Positions 56,692-64,000 of a stretch of 64,000 bases of DNA are shown here, one piece after another (within the stretch, counting starts at the first letter, position 1; every line of letters starts with the position of its first letter). Both the position numbers and the translations under genes were made by a program. The notes under the pieces were generated by a model. It was given only the letters and a program-made list of their open reading frames with translations. It had not been told where the DNA came from and ran no database searches. Origin of the DNA: Neoechinorhynchus agilis (taxonomy: Eukaryota; Acanthocephala); the NCBI GenBank assembly GCA_051530055.1, contig CM121341.1, forward strand, positions 9,548,001-9,612,000, written 5' to 3'.

Positions 56692-59401
56692 ATGTCATAT
56701 TATTCGTTTCCTGCGGCTCCTGGGATGGTTCCGCCTCCTCCGATGACATCATCAAATCCGATGCAGCCTTATCCGTTGCTTTATTCATCGGGTATAGTTG
56801 CATCGGCCCCTCCTACGGGGCCGACACTCCCGCCTCCTCCTCCGATTCCCGCAACCACGGTCTTCATCGGAAATATTTACGAGCGAGCTTCGGATTTGAT
56901 GATCAAAACAATGCTTCAAAAATGTGGCCGAGTTATAAACTGGAAAAGAGTTCAAGGTGCTTCTGGAAAGCTACAGGCGTTTGGGTTTTGCGAGTACGAA
57001 GATCCGGAATCCACACTCAGGTGCATCCGTCTCCTAAATGGTTTTTTAATCGGTGATCAGAAACTTCTTGTTAAGGTCGATCAGAAGACGACTACGCTAC
57101 TCAACGAATACCGAAGAGCTCGACTTAAAACTGACGGAACTAACGAGCTTGAGGAAGGGGAAGACGACGAGGATCTAACGGTTGTCAGTAACGCTATGAA
57201 GGCTGATGATGAAAAAATATTGGAGAGTTTGAAGAGTATACTTGTAAGCACGGCGGAAAAGAGGATTTGAGGGAGTGGGCCCATTATTGAAAACTATTGG
57301 AGAAGGTTTCCACCGAAAAAAATTCAATCGTCCCAATATAAAGCGCTAAATGCAAAATTCTTTTTTTACGAATTTTCTTATTATTATTCGTTATTGAAAC
57401 ACTTTTTATGAGTATTTTTGAGACTGTTCATTCAGTTTGTTCGAAATTCCCCTCCCCCCAACAAATTCGCGTTATTCTAAAGTGTGAATGTTAAAGATTA
57501 CGAATAACCTCTTTTATTTAGCTTTGGATTTATTGTGGATACAAATTTACAATCTCCCTTTCTCAGTTATTCGGTAAGAGTTCCAATTCGAGTAAGTAAT
57601 TATTTCTAGTACGTTCGTACGAGTTCTTAAAATTTTAAGTTTTATTGTGAACCCTCTTATCTGGCCAATAGAATATAATCGTGATTTGTTTGTCAGGTCG
57701 ACATCGCCTATCCATAGTGTTGATAAGCGTGATGGAGATGATGTGCCCGGAGATGGTTCCAAACTTGATGATGATGCCAATAGAATGGTTGCGCAATCCA
57801 TTCGGCGATTCCGAGAGCAATTTAGGGATGATGATGATATTAGACGGGACGATAAGCGACGATCACCGGATCAAAGAAATGAATCGAAAGCTGGACCTCC
57901 TAGGCGAACTTATCCTCAACAAAGGAGAAGTCTGCCCAGGCAGCGACGAACGCCGAGAGTGTCCGAAGAGCCAAAAGAGGAAGATGAAGACGATGAAACG
58001 AGGGAGAGGAGAAGGCAAGAAAGGAAATTACAAGAACGGGAAGCTCATTATCAGGCACATCTCGATCGATGGCAACTTCGCGAACAGCGGCGACAAGAGT
58101 ATTACAGGCAGGAACGAGAACATGAGATAAATAGGCGAAGGGAACATGATCGATCGCGAAGGTGTTTTCTGAGGTATCTTGACTCATATGATGACGAGAA
58201 AATGGATTCGAAATATTATGGAGGAAGTATGTTTACCAGGAAGTTTAAAGAACGACAACGCGAACTTAGCGAAGATGCCCGAGATCGAAAGCGAGAACGA
58301 GAAGAGTTTGCCGTTTTGAGAAGAAAACACCAAATAAGCAATGACGACGGAGAGGATACTATACGAAACCGGAGTGACTTTGGATCTGCAGAAACTATAA
58401 TATTTTTTTAATCTATTTGGCAAAGTACTGAAAAAATTACTGATGTACCCAGTTTTAGGCTCAATATTCTATTATTTTTGTATACAATGTATTTCCATTA
58501 AAATTCTCACCTTTTTACCCAAAATCGCTGCCGGTTCATAATGGTGGACGAAGATGCCATTGTGAAGGAGATAAAGGACGAAGAAGATCGACTTATTCGC
58601 CTCGTCGAAGACATTATAAGTTCTCGCGATCGCCGTTCACAGTCATCGTCATCGTCATCTGCTTCAGAAATTGAAAACGGCACTGCGGATGAACACATAA
58701 GTGCATTTACATCCGAACCGATAAAGCGGAAATCGCCACCTCCTGCTCGTTTAATAATCAACAACCCGGAATCCCTGAAAGTCCCACTGGTCGTCCCGTC
58801 CGTATCGGGCATTCATCCTCATTCCCTAGCTTCCACAGTTTCTGGACCTTCCGAACCTTTGCCTACCAGTCAAAACGTCACTCTGAATCCCGTAAAAGTT
58901 AACATTAAGCCGAAGAGCATTCAGCAGGTCAATCAGGCGTTTTTGGACGACGACGATGACATGGGTGATAATCATCACTCGACTAGTACAAGGGATACCA
59001 ATGAACGCCGTCTGATTCCAATGGAGAAACGACCACTTATTCTAACGAGTCTTCCTACAAACGCAGATGAGCGTAAACAAGCCATAAAGAAGATTATTGA
59101 GTTCATTCCAAGTGATACGGATAAACTGTATGCGTATCCAGTTGATTGGGACATGGTTGATGATGATCTAATGCAAGGCCGTATACAACCATGGATTGAA
59201 AAAAAGATTGTGGAGTATATTGGAGAAGAAGAAAAAACACTGGTTGAATTTATAAGTCAAAAGATTCTTAGGCATTCCGCACCAACTGATATTTTATCTG
59301 ATGTGCGAATGGTACTTGACGATGAAGCCGACGTTTTTTTAGTCAAATTGTGGCGGTTACTTATTTACGAGACTGAGGCAAGGCGGAATGGACTTGCGTG
59401 A
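56692..59401 (+). CDS. RBM25: RBM25 splicing factor (RRM + RE/RD + PWI)
   Basis: RBM25 is a nuclear splicing factor (yeast Snu71-related) that influences 5' splice-site use. Exon 1 (56692-57243) has a proline-rich N-terminus and the RRM (TVFIGNIYERASDLMIKTML ... GFCEYEDPESTLRCIRLLNG) and ends at a gtaagc donor. The middle exon (about 57.7-58.4 kb) encodes the charged region: TRERRRQERKLQEREAHYQA, LDSYDDEKMDSKYYGGSMFT and RQRELSEDARDRKRE, all close to RBM25. The last exon (~58.54-59.40 kb) ends with the PWI domain: YAYPVDWDMVDDDLMQ, RIQPWIEKKIVEYIGEEEKT, WRLLIYETEARRNGLA. About 700 residues in total. The two internal junctions are not resolved to the base. A pair of inverted SINEs follows. Confidence 0.93.
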
Positions 59402-59654
59402 GCATGCAATAAAGACGTAGTGGAACGCACTCTCTCAATTAGAAATATATTCATCTTTTTCTGTAATTACCATTCTTTAACTGATGGCAAAAGCTTTTCG
59501 TTTATACATTACTAACTAATCGAAAGGCTTTTCTCTTACACAAAACGCCAGTGGCAAGTTTTTATTTTTGATCTTATTTGTGTTTGGGAACGTATGCTAT
59601 CGAATATGTTCGTTTTTAACAAGTCTATCCACATTGCGTTTTATTTATCTTGAA

Positions 59655-59890
59655 TCGCATACACTCGTGGCATCACTGCATACAGTTTTGGGAGCCTCTC
59701 GGTTAACTCACGTACTTCGGATGCGCTCAGCCGCACTCGAAGGGACAAAGCCAACCCTCTTATGGGGCCAATGGGCGATCTCAAAACCTGACCCCTAACC
59801 TTCCAGTAGCCTCGCAACCTCCGTGGAACTCAGCGACCGGTGGTGTTGAACCATCGACCCATTGAGCGCATTTTGAACGCGCACCTTTGA
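59655..59890 (-). mobile_element. tRNA-derived SINE, family 2, inverted copy
   Basis: Reverse complement of the SINE at 59965-60240 with about 85-90% identity by eye. The block gaaccatcgacccattgagc is the complement of the B-box region. The A box is decayed. Confidence 0.75.
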
Positions 59891-59964
59891 GTGATGATGT
59901 GTTTTAATATGCGTTTTCGTATATATCCATAATATCGCTCCTGTATGCTGGTGTTCGTTTACTT

Positions 59965-60240
59965 GCTCGATACTGCGCCCGAGTGGTTTGCGCGTTCAAA
60001 ATGCGCTTAATTGGTCGATGGTTCAAGTCCACTGGTCGCTGAGTTCCACGGAGGTTGCGAAGCTACTGGAAGGGAGGGGGTCAGGTTTTAGATCGCCCAT
60101 TGGCCCCAGAAGAGGGTTGGCCCTGTCCCTTCGAGTGCGGCTGAGCGCATCCGAAGTGTGCGAGTTAACCGAGAGGCTCGCAAAGGAATATAGCCGAGAT
60201 GCTCAAAAGAAGATGTCATAAGACCCTTAGTGTATGCGAA
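59965..60240 (+). mobile_element. tRNA-derived SINE, family 2
   Basis: gcgcccgagtggtttgcgcg (A box) and gatggttcaagtccactg (B box) form a Leu/Ser-like tRNA head. The body runs through gttccacggaggttgcga, then ccttcgagtgcggctgagcg, and ends near gtcataagac. Inverted against the copy at 59655-59890, with about 75 bp between them. Confidence 0.8.
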
Positions 60241-60454
60241 CTAAAACTGTTTGAAGCTATGTGATAAATAAATACTGCGTTTGTTAACTTTTGCGTATAA
60301 TTGTTGATTTCATTTATGACCGGTGGTGTGTTCGTCCAGTCGTGTTGAATTCTGCCCCTTATATACGGCCGTTTTTGATCACAACTGAACTCAAAAGCTG
60401 TTGGTATTCATGAGTTTTCGTATGTATACACACGATTATTGTATTTTTGACCTG

Positions 60455-60725
60455 TCGTTAAAAATCATTTTATTCTTCTAAAATATTTCGAAAGAGGAAA
60501 CATCGCCTTCTCAATCATTGTTTGCAAGTGTTTACGACGTCCTCGTTCGAAATATTGTCAATTGCTTGTAAGTTTTTTCAACTCTTAATGAGCTCGCAAA
60601 CAATTGATTGAAGAAGGCCAACGAAAAGACCGACAATTTTCAATATAAATCTATTTTTCTGAATCATTAATCGCTAATTGAAACTGAAACTATTTCGAGA
60701 AAACAATAAAATGATTTTTAACCGG
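60455..60725. mobile_element. MITE-like element, related to 4.45 kb element
   Basis: Inverted ends ttaaaaatcattttatt (60459) and aataaaatgatttttaa (about 60705). Internal tttcgaaagaggaaacatcg and caattgcttgtaag are shared with the elements at 4.45 and 48.1 kb, and a tcaccacaaatcaaaattta stretch follows. Confidence 0.6.
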
Positions 60726-60984
60726 GTGATTATGTTCACCACAAATCAAAATTTAACATCCCGATGGGTTTACTCTCTCGATATGATTAATAATTGTATT
60801 CGTTGGCGTGCATGAGAGATATTCGCATGTTTGGCTTATTCGTATCAGTTTTCATATATTCATGTGTTGATGTATTTATTTGTGTGATATTTATCATTTG
60901 CGTACATGTTCATGAAACGCATACTTACCATTGAATGTATAAGTGATGGTGTTCATATTCGAGTAAGCGTTCTGGTTATTAGCT

Positions 60985-61600
60985 ATTGCAAGAAAACCTG
61001 ACTTTCCAAGAAAACCATAAATGGGATGCCCACATTTCATTTACCCTCTCAAAAACAAACCCTCGTCTTTACCTTCTCAAACTCCTCCGGCGTCTCGGCG
61101 TATCCGTTAAACACCGCGCCCACTTTTATCTCCCTGCCATCCTTCCTATCCTTACGTACGCTTTCCCCGCTTTCCTCTCCTTCTCCGTAAATGCTCTCCA
61201 TTCCCTCGAAATCTTCCACAAGAGAGCAGCGAGAATATGCGGGACTTCACTCCCTTCCCTCGACGCCCACCTCCACTCCATTTTCTCCAAAAACGCCATC
61301 CGTCTCCTTCAACCCCCTCCACAATTTTCTTCCTCCATCTCTAAATACTCTTCCTTCGTAAACACCCGTAACCCAAACCTTTTTCATCCCCCTCGCTCGT
61401 ACCACCCTCCACCAAAAATCATTCTTCCCCCAAACCCAATCTTTCTTTAATAACCGGAGAACAAGGAAAGATTCATAATCGATCATCTCCTGTACAAAGC
61501 CTCCGATCCCACATTAAAACCCCCTTCAAAAAACAGTCCCACCTCCCATGCTTTCAACATCCGCCGTCCAGACACCTTCAGCAAAGATAGATGCTGACAA
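60985..61600 (+). mobile_element. LINE post-RT/thumb fragment
   Basis: The 154-codon frame from 60986 encodes NHKWDAHISFTLSKTNPRLY, LKLLRRLGVSVKHRAHFYLP, PILTYAFPAFLSF and LEIFHKRAARICGTSLPS, which is the C-terminal thumb/tail of a Jockey/R1-like LINE polyprotein. It then continues in a proline-rich style like the 21.5 kb copy. 5'-truncated. Confidence 0.85.
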
Positions 61601-61889
61601 GTGTGTGGATCGTGTTTTTCTTACATTAATAAAACGTGTTTATATGTTCGAATACAGTTACGCTCGTGTTTGTGTATTCGTGCGTTCGCGTAATCATGAT
61701 TCACACACTTGCGTTTTCCTATTTCACTTATCGCCAACGGTTCGTGTTCATGGTACACTTCCGTTTTTGATCAAGTATTTGTTCGTTTATGTATGTGATG
61801 TATAGGTTAGAATATAATGGTTACACGTTTATTTTTTTAATTAACAAGGTTTTTTTCGCGCATGTTGATGTTTAATTTGGCACTTTTTC

Positions 61890-62160
61890 AGGCATGAAAT
61901 CATTCCTATCACCGCCCTTCTGGATCACTCAGCTGGCGTCCTGCTGTAATGGTCCAAAATGACAAACACTCTCGACGCCAAAGGGAACGAAATAATGGTT
62001 TCGACTAAGGTCCCTGTATTTTGTCCTTTTGCGGTACTCAGCGGCGGTTGCTGCTCCTCCTCCTCTGGTATAATAGTGACGAATTCTATGTTGCCGGTTG
62101 CGAACGTGGCGTCCCCGAGAAGGCATTTGCCTCCAATCGCCGCAGGAACAAAGAATATGA
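61890..62160 (-). mobile_element. LINE 3'-end copy
   Basis: On -, RTKYRDLSRNHYFVPFGVES, preceded by an alanine-rich TAAEYR block as in the 48.9 kb copy, and bordered by the terminal ctggatcactcagctggcgt sequence. Antisense copy, 5'-truncated. Confidence 0.75.
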
Positions 62161-62400
62161 CTCATGTACCTTTGGGTCCTCATAAGCACTCAAGTTCAGA
62201 ATTGTTCAAAGAATGCGGATGTTGATTGTTGGGTAAAATACTGTTTTAGTCAGGTTGGGAGGTCCGCTTGGGTGGGAATATCCCGTCGGGCTGGAAGGTC
62301 CGTTCTGGTCGGGAAGTTGGTGGTTCTTGTTTACAAGAGAGCTTGTGAGGTTGGTCTTTCCTCAGAATCATTTCAAGTTCTGATATCCGAGAGAATATTG
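62160..62400. repeat. LINE-associated repeat (gtcctcat block)
   Basis: tgtacctttgggtcctcat at 62165, then a region with tccgttctggtcgggaagtt and agagagcttgtgag, matching 21.27-21.54 kb. A weaker copy is at about 63.73-63.9 kb. Confidence 0.6.
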
Positions 62401-62770
62401 GAATTGATGTATAATTTTTGTGTATGTGTTTTCGTTCGTGTGCGTATCCATGACATGAATACTACCGTTTGTGTGTGTGCGCATTTAATTGTTCATTCGT
62501 GAACGAACATTTTTCCTCGATTTGTGCGTGTACATCTTCGTGTGTATGTATGCGCGCGTTTGATTTTTGAAATGTACGTTTCATCATTCGTTCATTTGAC
62601 GGTATGTTAAAAAAGTTTTTCTCGGTTGTTACTATTTAACATAACTAATCCAATGACCGTATTGACAGATCAGAAGTGAAACTCTTTTGGGCGCATCACA
62701 GGAGATTAGAGTTTTCGATTAATTTTGATATTCTTTAGCTTAATATTTCTTGTTGAAAAGATAATTCATT
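62400..62770. other. TG-rich spacer
   Basis: Many tgtg/gcgt steps (62417-62560), likely old simple repeat. No gene. Confidence 0.4.
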
Positions 62771-62771
62771 G

Positions 62772-63083
62772 TTATTTGTCGATAGGAGAAAGTTCGCAAC
62801 ACGGATATTAGTTCCGCGGTGGTGGCCCATGCAAAAAACACAGGGCACACTATTGATTTTAGTGCCGCTACAACACTAGTTTGCAATGGTCGGCGATTCG
62901 AACGTATTATCAAGGCTCGAAACGTTCGAGGGCAATAAGCCTGATTTCAAATTAAGGATCCGACTCCCACCGGATGTTATGTGACGCGTGAATTGAGAAT
63001 CCCTGTGTTTTAGATCGCTGAAGAAGATCCGAGATAGTGGATCGAAATCTTAATTTCATTTATTTTCTCCTATCGACAAATAA
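62772..63083. mobile_element. 312-bp MITE with perfect 20-bp TIRs
   Basis: ttatttgtcgataggagaaa at 62772-62791 is exactly reverse-complemented at 63064-63083. Flanks are tcattg on the left and aattaat on the right, with no clear target-site duplication. An inner inverted pair aaacacaggg / ccctgtgttt lies near 62836 and 63002. No coding capacity; superfamily not assigned. Confidence 0.8.
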
Positions 63084-64000
63084 AATTAATATTTCTTCTT
63101 CTAAAACCAATGGTCGGTAGTGTACATTCGTAATCTTTAAACAAGCAGCAAAATACTATTAATAAAACAAAACAGAAATATCACATCTCGAATTCGTCAT
63201 TTAAACGAACAAAACGTGGTTTTAAACTTCAATCTACTTTTGAATACGAAAGAGTTTCTTATTTTATACAGAGGATATAATTATCTTTGATTAGTGAACT
63301 TATTACAAGTCTTCGCTTTCTATTTTGAAATTAATTATCAATAATGATGTTATGGGTGATTTCGCCTTTTTTTTGAAATTCTTAGATGGAATTTATCCTT
63401 GTATTCAATCATGCAAACAAAGATTTTATCCGTGAAGGATATCGATAATCCGTTTTTGACTGATTAATATTTTTCGTTCTATCAAAGAAGGATGGAGTAA
63501 TCTCTTGTTTTATTGATCACGATCCTTTTGATTGGTCTATTTAAAATTCTCATTCGAAATCATTATAACAGTTAAAAATTTAGAAAGGAATTACAAAACG
63601 GTTTCGATGAAGCTTAAAGTCAATATTAAAAGCTACACTTGACCGTTCCATGTTAAAAATGAACTTAAAAGTGCCACTTAAAACATTTAAAATAGCTTTT
63701 ATTTGTTAACAAAGAAAAGTGTCATCGTTTGAGTCCTCATAAAAACTCGGGTTCAGATTTGTTCAAAGAATTCGGTTGTTGATTTTGGAGTGGTTTAAAA
63801 GGCTTTTTTGGATGGGAATTGATGGTTATCGTGTGCAGGAGAGCTTCGATCTTTCCTCTGGTTCATTCCGGGCCATGATATCCGAGAAGATATGCGAAGT
63901 TTTTGGAAGGATAAAATGAATTAGGATTACTAGAGATGGAGATTACGAGTCATTGGGATTATGCGAGATTAGGTTAGTTCATTTCGGATTATTATATCCG
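63084..64000. other. Gene-poor, repeat-rich end of window
   Basis: AT-rich DNA. 63730-63900 is a diverged copy of the gtcctcat LINE-associated repeat. No coding region seen. Confidence 0.4.

Overview
The window is nuclear DNA of a small-genome invertebrate animal. It is AT-rich and uses the standard genetic code. The genes whose family I can name are conserved single-copy animal genes: a KIAA1143 homologue, FAN1, VPS18, RBM34, a PP2C phosphatase, a TGF-beta type II receptor, gamma-tubulin complex protein 4, PSME3IP1, CLP1, CLEC16A and RBM25. Where a splice junction can be fixed the small introns are about 37-60 nt. A few introns are 0.25-3 kb and hold repeats. The TGF-beta receptor places it in Metazoa. 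A GCP4 gene argues against a Caenorhabditis-like nematode. I do not assign a phylum.

Layout. 0-4.2 kb: an unknown gene (-), then a 2-kb minisatellite that runs up to the KIAA1143 homologue (+). 5.2-8 kb: FAN1 (+). 8.1-9.1 kb: a 165-bp array between the 3' ends of FAN1 and VPS18. 9.6-17.8 kb: VPS18 (-), with a 254-bp foldback array in an intron and a 157-bp array just upstream of its start. 19-24.6 kb: LINE debris and a leucine-rich-repeat protein (-) with a TATA box. 24.6-28 kb: RBM34, a small coiled-coil gene and PP2C, all (-). 28.1-30.5 kb: eleven copies of a 218-bp unit, ten starting with the same 59-codon reading frame and the last leading into a 74-codon frame. 31-32.7 kb: an uncertain gene and a LINE piece. 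33.7-36.8 kb: TGF-beta type II receptor (-). 37.7-39.6 kb: GCP4 (-). 39.8-43.5 kb: two foldback elements and a tandem array of a tRNA-derived SINE. 43.6-47.2 kb: PSME3IP1 (+), a LINE end and CLP1 (-). 48-51 kb: repeats. 51.1-54.8 kb: CLEC16A (+). 55.9-59.4 kb: a SINE and RBM25 (+). 59.6-64 kb: SINE inverted pair, MITE-like elements and LINE fragments.

Two window-wide patterns stand out. First, ten genes carry a strong 3' splice-site motif 0-18 nt before the start codon, as expected for spliced-leader trans-splicing or for a 5'-UTR intron that ends at the start codon. The LRR gene lacks this and has a TATA box instead. Second, four of the six large tandem arrays end or begin within about 40-180 bp of a start codon.

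The genes do not form a single pathway. Loose themes are endolysosomal trafficking and autophagy (VPS18, CLEC16A), RNA processing (RBM25, CLP1, RBM34), DNA repair (FAN1), microtubule nucleation (GCP4) and signalling (receptor, PP2C). Repeats include a LINE whose 3' end occurs at least nine times, two tRNA-derived SINE families, at least four foldback or MITE-like families and six minisatellite arrays.
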